A stretch of 27,899 bases of DNA from DAOTEJ01 sp035454085 (GCA_035454085.1 DAOTEJ010000030.1:1-27899), one strand, 5' to 3'; shown: positions 1 to 8,337, counted from the stretch's first letter. The notes: generated by a model from the sequence alone, not told the origin. Program-made: numbers and translations.

Positions 1-3000
1 AGCTGCGCCGCCGGCACCTCGACGATGAAGCGCCGCGGGAACAGGCCGCGCAGCTGCTGCTCGACGTCGGCCACCACCGCCGCGTGCGCCTTGAGTCCGT
101 TGAGCTTCTTGGGGATCGCCGCGGCCTCGGTGACGATGGTCGCCACCAGCCGCGCCACTTCCTGCGCGATCAGGTTGAGCTTGCCGCGGGCCTCGTCCTT
201 GCGCGCGGCGAAGGCGGCGTCGTCGGTGGGCCAGGGCGGGGCGAGCGCGGTGCGGTCGAGCGCGGCGGTCACCACCTGATCGCGCAGGTCCTCGAAGCTC
301 GTCACCGCCGCGGCAATCGCCGCCACCGTGCCCGCCTGCATCATCGTGGTCTGCAGGGCGTTGAGGCTCTTCTCCAGAAATCTGACCTGCTCCTTGAGCG
401 CCAGGCGGAACAGGCGGCGCAGGCCCTCGCGGTGACGCGCCAGGGCTTCGCCGGGATCGTCGAAGACTTCGAGCGAGGCGTGGCTGTCGTGATCGACCAG
501 CGCCGGGTGGCCGATCAGGACCTGGCCCTTGCGGCGGATCTCCAGGAGCTCGGGCAGCTCGCCGAAGTTCCAGTCGGTGATCTCGTCGTGCAGTTCGTCG
601 GCAACCCGCGCGTCCTTCCCGGCCACGGCCTGGAAGGTCTTCTGGGCCTCGGCGCCGAGCTCGGCGCGCAGCGCGGCGAGGCTGCGCCCCATCGCCAGCT
701 GGCGGCCGTGCTCGTCGACCACCTTGAAGTTCATGGTGAGGTGCTGCGGCAGCTGCTCGAGCTTGAAGTCGGCGGGCTGCGCCGTCAGGCGCCTGTGCTC
801 GCGCAGGTCGTCGATCAGCGCGGCAATCAGCCCGCCCTTGGGGTCTGCCACGCGCTCGCCCTGGCGATCGACGAAGCCCTGTGCGTACTCGGGCACCGGC
901 ACGCAATGCCGCCGCAGCTTCTGCGGCAGGCTCTTGAGGAGCAGGTGGACCTTCTCCTTGAGCATGCCCGGCACCAGCCACTCGCAGCGCACCGGGTCGA
1001 CCTGGTTGAGCGCGAACAGCGGCACGGTGAGCGTCACCCCATCGCGCGGGCTGCCGGGCTCGAAGTGATATGCCAGCGCCATCTCCACGCCGCGCAGCAC
1101 GAGCTGCTTGGGAAAGAGCTCGGTGGTCACGCCCGCCGCCTCGTGGCGCATCAGCTCGTCGCGCGACAGGAAGAGCAGCTTCGGGCGGGCGGCCTCGGCG
1201 TCCTTGCGCCAGCGCTCGAAGCTGGCGCCGCTCACCACGTCGCAGGGCAAAAGCTGGTCGTAGAAGGCGAAGATCAGCTCGTCGTCGACCAGCACGTCGG
1301 GGCGGCGCGTCTTGTGCTCGAGCTCGCGGATCTCGCGCACCAGGCGGCGGTTGTGCGCGAAGAACGGCGCCTGGGTGTCGTACTCGCCCTCGACCAGGCC
1401 CTCGCGGATGAAAAGCTCGCGGGCGAGCACGGGGTCTTGCTGGCCGAAGTTCACGCGCCGCTGCGCGTAGACCGTCAGACCATAGAGCGCGCCGCGCTCG
1501 AAGGCCATCACCTGCGCGGGCTTCTTCTCCCAGTGCGGGTCGGACCAGGACTTCTTGATCAGGTGCGCGCCGACGCGCTCGATCCACACCGGGTCGATGT
1601 TGGCGATGCAGCGGGCAAACAGCCGCGAGGTCTCGACCAACTCGGCCGCCATCACCCAGCGCCCGGTCTTCCTGGCGAGCGGCGAGCCCGGCCAGACGTG
1701 GAACTTGATGCCGCGCGCGCCCACGAAGGGCGGCTCGCGGGTGTCGGCGTCGAGCTGCTTGAAGCCCACGTTGCCCAGCAGGCCCGCGAGCAGGGCCAGA
1801 TGCACCTGCTCGAAGGTCGCCTCGCTCGCGTTGGGCTTCCAGCCCAGCTCGGCCACCAGGGTCGTGAGCTGCGAGTGCACGTCCTTCCACTCGCGCACGC
1901 GGCGCGGCGAGAGGAAGTGGCTCTTGAGGTCCTCGGTGAGCTTCTTGTTCGACTTCTTGTGATCGATGCGCTCGTGGACGAACTTCCACAGCTTCACGAA
2001 GGACAGGAAGTCGCTCTTGTCGTCGGCCAGCCGGCGGTGCGCCTGGTCGGCCGCCTCCTGCGCCTCGGGCGGGCGCTCGCGCGGGTCCTGAACGCTGAGC
2101 GCAGCCGCGATCACCAGCACTTCGGCCAGGGCGTTCTGGTCGCGCGCCGCGAGCAGCATGCGGCCCACCTTCGGGTCGAGCGGCAGCTTGGCGAGCTCCT
2201 GGCCCACGGCAGTGAGCGCGCCGCGCTCGTCCACCGCGTTGAGCTCGGCGAGCAGGTCGTAGCCGTCGGCGATGGCGCGCGCGGGGGGCGGCTCCACGAA
2301 GGGGAAGTCGCGCACCTCGCCCAGGCGCAGCGACTTCATGCGCAGGATCACGGCGGCGAGCGAAGAGCGCAGGATCTCGGGGTCGGTGAAGCGCGGCCGC
2401 TTGTTGAAGTCGGCCTCGTCGTAGAGCCGGATGCAGATGCCGTCGGCCACCCGCCCGCAGCGGCCCGCGCGCTGGTTGGCGGCGGCCTGGCTGATCGCCT
2501 CGATCTGCAGCTGCTCGACCTTGTTGCGGTAGGAATAGCGCTTGACCCGCGCGAGGCCCGTGTCGACCACGTAGCGGATGCCGGGCACGGTGAGCGAGGT
2601 CTCGGCCACGTTGGTGGCGAGCACGATGCGCCGCGCGCCGCCGGGCCGGAACACGCGCTCCTGCTCCTCGGCCGAGAGCCGCGCGAAGAGCGGCAGGATC
2701 TCGGTGGCGGGCGGATGATGCTTGCGCAGCGCTTCCGCGGCCTCGCGAATCTCGCGCTCGCCGGGCAGAAAGACCAGCACGTCGCCACGGCCGGCGAGCG
2801 CGCACTCGTCCACCGCATCGACGATCGCATCCATCAGGGTGCGGTCGTCGGCGTCGTCCTCGTCGCGCACCGGGCGCCAGCGCACTTGCACCGGATACAG
2901 CCGGCCCGAGACATTGATCACCGGTGCGGGCCGATCCGCCGTGCCGAAGTGCCTGGCAAAGCGCTCAGCGTCGATCGTGGCCGAGGTGATGATGAGCTTG

Positions 3001-3512
3001 AGCTCGGGCCGCCGGGGCAGCAGCTGCTTGAGGAAGCCCAGCAGGAAGTCGATGTTGAGGCTGCGCTCGTGCGCCTCGTCGATGATCAGGGTGTCGTAGG
3101 CGCGCAGCAGCGGGTCGCCCTGCGACTCGGCGAGCAGGATGCCGTCGGTCATCAGCTTGATGCTGGCGCCGGGCCGCGTCTGATCGGTGAAGCGCACCTT
3201 GAACCCCACCACCTCGCCCGGCGTCGTGGCGAGCTCCTGAGCGATGCGCTTGGCGATGCTCGAGGCGGCGATGCGCCGCGGTTGGGTGTGGCCGATCAGG
3301 CCGGCCTCGCCGCGGCCGATCTGCAGGCAGATCTTGGGCAGCTGCGTGGTCTTCCCAGACCCGGTCTCGCCGCACACGATCACCACCTGATTCGCGCGGA
3401 TCGCCGCGGCGATCTCGTCGGCGCGCGCCGCCACCGGCAGCTCGGTGGGAAGCTCGAAGGGCGGGATCGCAGTGCGGGCGCGCGGGGCGCGGGACTCGGG
3501 CGGGCGGGGCAT
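1..3512 (-). CDS. hrpA: ATP-dependent RNA helicase HrpA (3' end outside window)
   Basis: DEAH-box (SF2) RNA helicase of the HrpA type; in E. coli HrpA acts on RNA/mRNP and stalled ribosomes. Translating the minus strand from the ATG at 3512 gives an uninterrupted frame of 1170 residues that leaves the window at base 1; the family is about 1300 residues, so only the C-terminal tail is missing. Visible motifs are Walker A GETGSGKT (residues 48-55), a DEAH box in IIDEAHERS, motif III SAT, and the motif VI type QRAGRCGR. The long C-terminal half (strand-rich HrpA-specific region, DUF3418-like) continues to the edge. The start fits a perfect TATAAT box 38 bases upstream. It is divergent from argA across an assembly gap. 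A very long rightward open frame over the same DNA is an antisense shadow. Confidence 0.93.
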   Translation of the reverse strand, partial: MPRPPESRAPRARTAIPPFELPTELPVAARADEIAAAIRANQVVIVCGETGSGKTTQLPKICLQIGRGEAGLIGHTQPRRIAASSIAKRIAQELATTPGEVVGFKVRFTDQTRPGASIKLMTDGILLAESQGDPLLRAYDTLIIDEAHERSLNIDFLLGFLKQLLPRRPELKLIITSATIDAERFARHFGTADRPAPVINVSGRLYPVQVRWRPVRDEDDADDRTLMDAIVDAVDECALAGRGDVLVFLPGEREIREAAEALRKHHPPATEILPLFARLSAEEQERVFRPGGARRIVLATNVAETSLTVPGIRYVVDTGLARVKRYSYRNKVEQLQIEAISQAAANQRAGRCGRVADGICIRLYDEADFNKRPRFTDPEILRSSLAAVILRMKSLRLGEVRDFPFVEPPPARAIADGYDLLAELNAVDERGALTAVGQELAKLPLDPKVGRMLLAARDQNALAEVLVIAAALSVQDPRERPPEAQEAADQAHRRLADDKSDFLSFVKLWKFVHERIDHKKSNKKLTEDLKSHFLSPRRVREWKDVHSQLTTLVAELGWKPNASEATFEQVHLALLAGLLGNVGFKQLDADTREPPFVGARGIKFHVWPGSPLARKTGRWVMAAELVETSRLFARCIANIDPVWIERVGAHLIKKSWSDPHWEKKPAQVMAFERGALYGLTVYAQRRVNFGQQDPVLARELFIREGLVEGEYDTQAPFFAHNRRLVREIRELEHKTRRPDVLVDDELIFAFYDQLLPCDVVSGASFERWRKDAEAARPKLLFLSRDELMRHEAAGVTTELFPKQLVLRGVEMALAYHFEPGSPRDGVTLTVPLFALNQVDPVRCEWLVPGMLKEKVHLLLKSLPQKLRRHCVPVPEYAQGFVDRQGERVADPKGGLIAALIDDLREHRRLTAQPADFKLEQLPQHLTMNFKVVDEHGRQLAMGRSLAALRAELGAEAQKTFQAVAGKDARVADELHDEITDWNFGELPELLEIRRKGQVLIGHPALVDHDSHASLEVFDDPGEALARHREGLRRLFRLALKEQVRFLEKSLNALQTTMMQAGTVAAIAAAVTSFEDLRDQVVTAALDRTALAPPWPTDDAAFAARKDEARGKLNLIAQEVARLVATIVTEAAAIPKKLNGLKAHAAVVADVEQQLRGLFPRRFIVEVPAAQ

Positions 3513-3549
3513 GGAATGACTCACCGCCGGTCGCGGGCGGAAGGCGCGG

Positions 3550-3555
3550 ATTATA
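3550..3555 (-). promoter_or_regulatory. -10 element of the hrpA promoter
   Basis: The minus strand reads TATAAT here, a perfect sigma70 -10 hexamer, which would place the transcription start about 30 bases before the hrpA ATG. The matching -35 would fall at about 3573-3578, inside the run of N, so it cannot be checked. Confidence 0.5.
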
Positions 3556-3569
3556 GGAAGCGCCATGCC

Positions 3570-3669
3570 NNNNNNNNNNNNNNNNNNNNNNNNNNNNNNN
3601 NNNNNNNNNNNNNNNNNNNNNNNNNNNNNNNNNNNNNNNNNNNNNNNNNNNNNNNNNNNNNNNNNNNNN
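3570..3669. other. assembly gap (100 N)
   Basis: Exactly 100 consecutive N, the conventional placeholder for a gap of unknown length. It lies in the divergent control region of hrpA and argA, so promoter elements of both genes, and possibly more sequence, are missing. An ATG at 3565 just before the gap could be a remnant of an alternative argA start, but the frame across the gap is unknowable. Confidence 0.98.
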
Positions 3670-3675
3670 CCCGCG

Positions 3676-5004
3676 ATGCCCGAGACCGGCACCGACGAGT
3701 CCCAGGCGCAGTTCGTCGCGTGGCTGCGCGCCGTCGCCCCCTACGTTCACGCGCACCGCGGCAAGACCTTCGTGGTGGCCTTCGGCGGCGAGTTGATCGC
3801 AGGGGGCCGCCTCACCGCCCTGGTGCAGGACCTGTCGCTGCTCCACGCCATGGGCATGCGCCTGGTGATCGTCTACGGCTCGCGCCCCCAGGTGCAGGCC
3901 CAGCTCGCGCTCAAGGGGCTGCAGGCGCGCTTCGTGGAAGGCATGCGCGTCACCGACGCGGCCGCGCTGGAGTGCGCCAAGGAGGCCTCGGGCGAGATCC
4001 GCCTCGACATCGAGGCCGCGTTCTCGCAGGGTCTGCCCAACACCCCGATGGCGCACGCGCACGTGCGCGTGATCAGCGGCAACTTCGTGACCGCGCGGCC
4101 GGTGGGCATCGTCAACGGCGTGGACTTCCAGCTCACCGGCCTGGTGCGCAAGGTCGACGCCGATGCGATCCGCTTTGCGCTGGCCAACAATGCCATCGTC
4201 CTGGTGAGCCCGCTGGGCTTCTCGCCGACCGGCGAAGCCTTCAACCTCACCATGGAAGACGTGGCCACCAGCATCGCGGCCGGCCTGCGCGCGGACAAGT
4301 TCGTGCTGGTCACCGACAGCGACGGCGTGCACGACCTCGGTGGCCACCTCTACAGCGAGCTCACCATCGAGCAGGCCGAGCGCCTGATGGCCGAGAACGA
4401 AGTCGACGCCGATGCCGTCTACAACCTGCGCCATGCCCTGCGTGCGCTGCGCGCCGGCGTGGACCGGGTGCACATCCTGCCGTGCACGCTCGATGGCGGC
4501 GTGCTCACCGAACTGTTCACCCACGACGGCGTGGGCACCATGCTCGCCGCCGAGGGGCTGGAGTCGCTGCGCGAGGCCAACATCGACGACGTGGGCGGCC
4601 TGATCAAGCTGCTCGAGCCGCTCGAGGCCGACGGCACCCTGGTCAAGCGCCCGCGCGAGAAGATCGAGCGCGAGATCGAGCGCTTCACGGTGCTGGAGCA
4701 CGACGGCGTGCTCTACGGCTGCGCGGCGCTGTACGAGTTTCCGGAGTCCGGCATGGGCGAGATGGCGGCCGTCACCGTCCACCCCGACTACCAGAGCTAC
4801 GGCGACGGCGAGCGCCTGCTCAAGCGCATCGAGGCGCGCGCGCGGGCGGCGGGACTGCGCAAGCTGTTCGTGCTGACCACGCGCACCGCTCACTGGTTCC
4901 TCAAGCGCGGCTTCGTGATGGCCGCGATCGAGACCCTGCCCATCGAGCGCCAGAAGCTCTACAACTGGCAGCGCAAGTCCCAGATCCTGATCAAGAACCT
5001 CTAG
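3676..5004 (+). CDS. argA: amino-acid N-acetyltransferase (N-acetylglutamate synthase)
   Basis: Catalyses acetyl-CoA + L-glutamate to N-acetylglutamate, the first step of arginine biosynthesis, in the cytoplasm. The 442-residue protein has the classical ArgA layout: an amino-acid-kinase-like N-terminal domain (about residues 20-280; FVVAFGGELI, LVIVYGSRPQV, LVTDSDGV), which in the family binds arginine for feedback inhibition, and a C-terminal GNAT acetyltransferase domain (about 300-435; AAVTVHPDYQ, GDGERLLKRIE, ending YNWQRKSQILIKNL). The length equals that of E. coli ArgA (443). The start at 3676 was chosen because it lies just after the gap and gives that length; a further upstream start hidden in the gap cannot be excluded. 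yggX follows after 25 bases, probably co-transcribed. Confidence 0.92.
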   Translation: MPETGTDESQAQFVAWLRAVAPYVHAHRGKTFVVAFGGELIAGGRLTALVQDLSLLHAMGMRLVIVYGSRPQVQAQLALKGLQARFVEGMRVTDAAALECAKEASGEIRLDIEAAFSQGLPNTPMAHAHVRVISGNFVTARPVGIVNGVDFQLTGLVRKVDADAIRFALANNAIVLVSPLGFSPTGEAFNLTMEDVATSIAAGLRADKFVLVTDSDGVHDLGGHLYSELTIEQAERLMAENEVDADAVYNLRHALRALRAGVDRVHILPCTLDGGVLTELFTHDGVGTMLAAEGLESLREANIDDVGGLIKLLEPLEADGTLVKRPREKIEREIERFTVLEHDGVLYGCAALYEFPESGMGEMAAVTVHPDYQSYGDGERLLKRIEARARAAGLRKLFVLTTRTAHWFLKRGFVMAAIETLPIERQKLYNWQRKSQILIKNL

Positions 5005-5029
5005 TCACGCCCTCACCTCCGGAGCCCTC

Positions 5030-5302
5030 ATGGCACGCATGGTTCACTGCATCAAGCTCGGCCGCGAGGCCGAGGGACTCGACTTCCCGCCCGTGCCGGG
5101 CGATCTCGGCAAGCGCCTGTGGGAGAACGTCTCGAAGGAGGCCTGGGCCGGCTGGATCAAGCACCAGACCATGCTGGTCAACGAGAACCGTCTCAACCTT
5201 GCCGACCCGCGCGCCCGCAAGTACCTGCTGACGCAACTCGAGAAGCACTTCTTCGGCGAGGGTGCCGACCAGGCCGCGGGCTACGTGCCGCCCAGCCAGT
5301 AG
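5030..5302 (+). CDS. yggX: probable Fe(2+)-trafficking protein YggX
   Basis: Small cytoplasmic protein of the YggX family, linked in enterobacteria to protection of iron-sulfur clusters and labile iron under oxidative stress. The 90 residues carry the family signature: a single N-terminal Cys (MARMVHC), REAEGLDFPPVPG, LGKRLWENVSKEAW and KHQTMLVNENRLN, ending in a G-Y-x-P tail. Length matches the family (about 90). A GGAG stands before the first ATG; an ATG three codons later would also work, but the first start aligns best with the usual N-terminus. It lies 25 bases downstream of argA on the same strand. Confidence 0.95.
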   Translation: MARMVHCIKLGREAEGLDFPPVPGDLGKRLWENVSKEAWAGWIKHQTMLVNENRLNLADPRARKYLLTQLEKHFFGEGADQAAGYVPPSQ

Positions 5303-5342
5303 CGAGCGGCGGCGCGGCTCGCGCATCCGAGCCGGTTGACGC

Positions 5343-5359
5343 GGCGCCGATCCGGCGCC
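5343..5359 (+). terminator. GC hairpin downstream of yggX
   Basis: Perfect 7-bp stem GGCGCCG / CGGCGCC with an ATC loop, 40 bases after the yggX stop. There is no T-tract, so it is at best a weak terminator or an mRNA 3'-end stabiliser. Confidence 0.3.
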
Positions 5360-5374
5360 AGCCCGAGGATCACG

Positions 5375-5403
5375 AAAAAAAGGGCCCGGCAGTGCCGGGC
5401 CCT
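5375..5403 (-). terminator. intrinsic terminator of the SYLF-domain gene
   Basis: Arms 5381-5391 and 5393-5403 form a perfect inverted repeat (AGGGCCCGGCA / TGCCGGGCCCT). On the minus strand it is followed by seven T (5381-5375), the classical Rho-independent arrangement, about 20 bases after the stop at 5423. It is read as serving the leftward gene. Confidence 0.85.
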
Positions 5404-5422
5404 GATCTTGCCTGGTGCAGAA

Positions 5423-5974
5423 CTAGTTGAGGTCCTTGTCCTTCCAGACCTTGGTGCCCGAAGCCGCCACGCCAACCTGGATGCCGGTCTTGGTCAGCTG
5501 GTAGAACTTGCCGCCGGTGAACGAGCCCACGCTGCCGCCGTCACTGGTCTTGCCCGTGCCGGCGCTGGCTGCCACGTTGGCTGCCGCGTCCCAGCCCTTG
5601 TCGATGAAGGTCTGCATCGACGCCTTGTCCTTGAAGATGAACAGGTAGCGGGTCTCGGACGCGCCGATCTGCGCACCCGCGCTGGCAAGCGCCATGTCCA
5701 TGAAGACGTTCTTCTTGGTGGCGTTGTCGTGCACCACGCCCTTGCCGCCCGCACCGCCCACGATGAAGCTCAGCCCGTAGGTGGTGAACACCGCGTAGCC
5801 GGGCGCCTTCGAAACCTCGGCCTTGAGCTTGGGGTCGGCCTTGAAAAAGGCCGCCATCGATGCCTCGGCCGCCTTCAGCACCTCGTCCTGCTTGGCCTTG
5901 TCGGCGGCACCCGCCGACGCGAGCCCGAATGCCACGAGCGCAACGCTCGACACCAGCCACTTGATCAGTTTCAT
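5423..5974 (-). CDS. secreted SYLF/YSC84-domain (lipid-binding-like) protein
   Basis: 183-residue protein with a signal peptide (positively charged MKLIKW, hydrophobic VALVAFGLASAGA, cleavage near residue 23), so probably periplasmic. The mature part matches the SYLF/YSC84 (DUF500) type: KAPGYAVFTTYG, a glycine-rich GGAGGKGVVHD and a repetitive C-terminus (GGSVGSFTGGKFYQL, QVGVAASG). Eukaryotic SYLF domains bind phosphoinositides; the role in bacteria is unsettled. The start at 5974 was preferred to a frame extension to 6073 because it gives a clean signal peptide and has GGGAG nine bases upstream. It is followed by a strong terminator and preceded by two palindromes around a weak promoter. 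Confidence 0.85.
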   Translation of the reverse strand: MKLIKWLVSSVALVAFGLASAGAADKAKQDEVLKAAEASMAAFFKADPKLKAEVSKAPGYAVFTTYGLSFIVGGAGGKGVVHDNATKKNVFMDMALASAGAQIGASETRYLFIFKDKASMQTFIDKGWDAAANVAASAGTGKTSDGGSVGSFTGGKFYQLTKTGIQVGVAASGTKVWKDKDLN

Positions 5975-6010
5975 CAGGAATCTCCCAGATTTGCCGGATA
6001 CCACCCTGCC

Positions 6011-6026
6011 CCGGTCGGACGACCGG
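6011..6026 (-). repeat. palindrome in the SYLF gene leader
   Basis: Inverted repeat CCGGTCG-GA-CGACCGG (two 7-base arms, 2-base spacer), 37 bases before the SYLF start and downstream of the putative -10 box. It could be an operator or an mRNA hairpin. Confidence 0.45.
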
Positions 6027-6045
6027 CACGACGATCCGTGCCTCC

Positions 6046-6051
6046 AGTGTA
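6046..6051 (-). promoter_or_regulatory. possible -10 box of the SYLF gene
   Basis: The minus strand reads TACACT (4 of 6 to TATAAT), about 72 bases before the start codon. No good -35 was found, so this is weak. Confidence 0.25.
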
Positions 6052-6080
6052 GTCGCCATGAATCGGCCCGCACCTCGGCC

Positions 6081-6100
6081 GTTAGGCGCCAGCGCCTAAC
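6081..6100 (-). repeat. palindrome between the redox membrane gene and the SYLF gene
   Basis: Inverted repeat GTTAGGCGC-CA-GCGCCTAAC with perfect 9-base arms, 17 bases after the stop of the leftward gene ending at 6117. There is no T-tract. It may be a transcript-end hairpin or an upstream operator for the SYLF gene. Confidence 0.45.
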
Positions 6101-6116
6101 TGGACGCGCCCCGCGC

Positions 6117-7325
6117 TCAGCCCGAGACGATCAGGTACACGCCCAGCCCCAGCATCACCACGCCGCTCATCAGCTTGAGCCAGCGCCCTTCCTTCTCCTG
6201 CAGGCGGTGGCGGCTGAGCATGGTCACGCCGATGCCCAGCACGATCACGTCGTCGAGCATGTAGGCCGCGATGTAGAGCAGCAGGTAGCCGTAGTAGCTC
6301 GCCGGCGGCAGTTCGCGCAGGGTGAGGATGCGGGTGTAGAGCGCCGGGAAGCCCGAGGTGCACATGAACTCGACCACCTGCACCAGCAAGGCCAGCACGA
6401 TCGTGGCGACGATGGCGGCGCCCAGGTTCTTGGCGTGCAGGATGTCGCGAATGCGCTGGTAGATCTTGGGCTTGGCGCTGCCCGGGATCGACAGCGAGAT
6501 GCCACGCCCGAAGGCGAAGAAGTCCTTCACGTTGATCAGGCCGGCCACGATGGCGATCGCCGCGATCACCAGTTGCGAGGCGCGCGACAGCCCGATCAGC
6601 AGGAACAGGTTGAGCCACGCCGCCATGAACACGAAGTAGGCGATCCCCTCGACCAGCACGAAGGTGCCCGCCACCGCCAGCATGCGACGCCGGTCGTTGA
6701 GCGGCGCGAGCATCGAGATCATCAGCAGCAGCACCCACATGGAGCACGGGTTGAAGCCGTCGAGCAGGCCCATCGCCACGGTGAAGGCGGGCAAGCCGAT
6801 GTCGTCCAGGCTCAGCGTCCGGCCGAAGAACTCGATCTCGAAGGACTCCGGCGCCGCGGCCGGGGGCGCACCGCAGGCGAGGCCCTCGTCGGCCTCGCAG
6901 GTGGCGCCGGCGGCGGCAGGCGCCACCGCGCGCTCGCCCGCCAGCGCGCCTCGGATCAGGCGATCGGTGCGCGCCTCGCTCGAATAGCCCAGGATCAGCT
7001 GGCCGCCGACGAAGATGGCCGGCACGCGCGCGCTGCCCGCGCGATGCTCCGTGGCCAGCGCCTGCAGACGCTCCATCGCCGCCGGATCCTTCTTGACGTC
7101 GCGGATGCTGATGGCGAGGTCTGGCCGCTCGGCCGCGAGAGTGGCGAGGAAGCGCTCCGCCTCGGCGCAGTGCGGGCAGCCCTCGCGCACGAACACTTCG
7201 ACCGGCGCGGGCGCGGCCGCCGCGGCCGGCGGCGCACTCGCGAGCGCACCTGTGGCGCCCAGAGCAAACAAGAGCAAGGCGGCCTGGACCAGCCCGACCC
7301 CGTACGCGCGCAGCTTGCACAGCAC
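6117..7325 (-). CDS. glutaredoxin-like domain fused to a DsbD/CcdA-like membrane domain
   Basis: 402-residue protein, probably a membrane thiol-disulfide reductant carrier. A signal-like N-terminus (residues 1-35) precedes a thioredoxin/glutaredoxin fold with redox motif CPHC (Cys50, Cys53) and the VP cis-proline (101-102). A linker with a second pair (Cys143, Cys151) leads to a multi-helix membrane domain (about 175-400) with single cysteines in FNPCSMW (Cys194) and EFMCTSG (Cys322), placed like the two transmembrane cysteines of CcdA/DsbD that relay electrons across the inner membrane. The start is GTG at 7325, supported by the signal sequence and an upstream GGGGG; this start is less certain. 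A 7-bp hairpin (7351-7367) lies in its leader. The partner receiving the electrons is not evident from the neighbours. Confidence 0.82.
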   Translation of the reverse strand: MLCKLRAYGVGLVQAALLLFALGATGALASAPPAAAAAPAPVEVFVREGCPHCAEAERFLATLAAERPDLAISIRDVKKDPAAMERLQALATEHRAGSARVPAIFVGGQLILGYSSEARTDRLIRGALAGERAVAPAAAGATCEADEGLACGAPPAAAPESFEIEFFGRTLSLDDIGLPAFTVAMGLLDGFNPCSMWVLLLMISMLAPLNDRRRMLAVAGTFVLVEGIAYFVFMAAWLNLFLLIGLSRASQLVIAAIAIVAGLINVKDFFAFGRGISLSIPGSAKPKIYQRIRDILHAKNLGAAIVATIVLALLVQVVEFMCTSGFPALYTRILTLRELPPASYYGYLLLYIAAYMLDDVIVLGIGVTMLSRHRLQEKEGRWLKLMSGVVMLGLGVYLIVSG

Positions 7326-7387
7326 TATGTCGCCCCCGAGAGCCTGCCCGCGGCCCGAGACGGGCCGGGCGGCGCAGACCCGCAGCG

Positions 7388-7393
7388 ACTCTA
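7388..7393 (-). promoter_or_regulatory. possible -10 box upstream of the redox membrane gene
   Basis: The minus strand reads TAGAGT (4 of 6 to TATAAT), about 63 bases before the GTG start. No convincing -35. Nothing else was recognised in the 208 bases between this gene and rpiA apart from GC hairpins. Confidence 0.2.
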
Positions 7394-7533
7394 ATCAGGA
7401 GCGGTCGGCTCGGTGCGATACGGTGCGCAGGCGCGACGCGTCGACTTACGCTGGATCAAGACCGCGCAGTGCTCGCCACGAGAGCCGCGCACGATCGCTC
7501 GGGTAAACCCCGCGTCCGGCCGCGGCGCCGCCC

Positions 7534-8196
7534 TCACGGGCGGCGGGTGAGGCGCACGCCGTCGGGCGTGCCCAGCAGCAGCACGTCCGCGCCACGCGCG
7601 GCGAAGAGCCCGCAGCTCACCACTCCGGCGATCGCGGTGATGCGCGCCTCCAGGCCCGCCGGATCGGTGATCGTCAGGCCGTGCACGTCGAGGATCAGGT
7701 TGCCGTTGTCGGTCACGAAGCCCTCGCGCAGCACCGGGCGGCCGCCCAGGCGCGCCAGTTCGCGCGCCACGTAGGCGCGCGCCATGGGGATCACGTCCAC
7801 CGGCAGGGGAAAGCGGCCCAGCGTGCTCACCAGCTTGCTCGCGTCGGCGATGCACACGAACTGACGGGCCACGGCGGCGACGATCTTCTCGCGCGTGAGC
7901 GCGCCGCCGCCGCCCTTGATCATGGCAAAGCCCGGATCGATCTCGTCGGCGCCATCGACGTAGACGGCGATGTCCGCGACCTCGTTGAGGTCCACCACCG
8001 TGAAGCCGTGGTGGCGCAGCCGCCGGGTGGAACGCTCCGAGCTCGATACCGTCGCCGGCACCTCGATGCGCGCCGCGGCCAGCGCGTCGATGAAGAAGTC
8101 CACCGTGGAGCCCGTGCCCACCCCCAGCACCTGGCCCGGCTGCACGAAATCGACGGCCGCGGCAGCGACGGCCTGCTTGAGCTGATCCTGATTCAT
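7534..8196 (-). CDS. rpiA: ribose-5-phosphate isomerase A
   Basis: Interconverts ribose 5-phosphate and ribulose 5-phosphate in the non-oxidative pentose phosphate pathway, in the cytoplasm. The 220-residue protein shows the RpiA motifs in order: GVGTGSTVDFFI near residue 28, the SSSERST segment, VDGADEIDP and IKGGGGALTREK (catalytic Asp/Glu/Lys region), and GRFPLPVDVIP. Length fits the family (about 219). The start MNQDQLKQ at 8196 was chosen; a GTG two codons upstream is possible, and neither has a good Shine-Dalgarno. It is transcribed in the same direction as the S9 peptidase gene but separated by 141 bases with a hairpin, so probably its own unit. Confidence 0.96.
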   Translation of the reverse strand: MNQDQLKQAVAAAAVDFVQPGQVLGVGTGSTVDFFIDALAAARIEVPATVSSSERSTRRLRHHGFTVVDLNEVADIAVYVDGADEIDPGFAMIKGGGGALTREKIVAAVARQFVCIADASKLVSTLGRFPLPVDVIPMARAYVARELARLGGRPVLREGFVTDNGNLILDVHGLTITDPAGLEARITAIAGVVSCGLFAARGADVLLLGTPDGVRLTRRP

Positions 8197-8270
8197 GCGC
8201 ACATGTTAGCGGGCGCGCCCAGCGCGGAGTCGGCGGTGGCGCGGCCCGGATCGCTCGCCAGACGCGACGA

Positions 8271-8289
8271 GGCCGGCGCTAGGCCGGCC
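8271..8289 (-). terminator. hairpin between the S9 peptidase gene and rpiA
   Basis: Perfect 7-bp inverted repeat GGCCGGC-GCTAG-GCCGGCC, about 50 bases after the peptidase stop at 8338. It has no T-tract, so termination is uncertain. Confidence 0.35.
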
Positions 8290-8337
8290 CCTGTCGCGCG
8301 CCTGCCCGGAGCCGCAGCCCCGGGGTAGGGGGCCCGG

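Noticed and set aside
84..5231. 1715-codon rightward open frame
   Set aside because: It is antisense to hrpA, runs through the N gap and out of frame through argA; its Arg/His/Ala/Leu-rich composition is typical of GC-rich shadow frames.
6081..6100. GTTAGGC / GCCTAAC palindrome as an integron attC site
   Set aside because: The core-site-like heptamers are in the reverse order and only six bases apart, there is no cassette or integrase, so it is just a dyad.
7526..7545. GC hairpin at the rpiA stop as a terminator
   Set aside because: The stem includes the stop codon and no T-tract follows on the minus strand.
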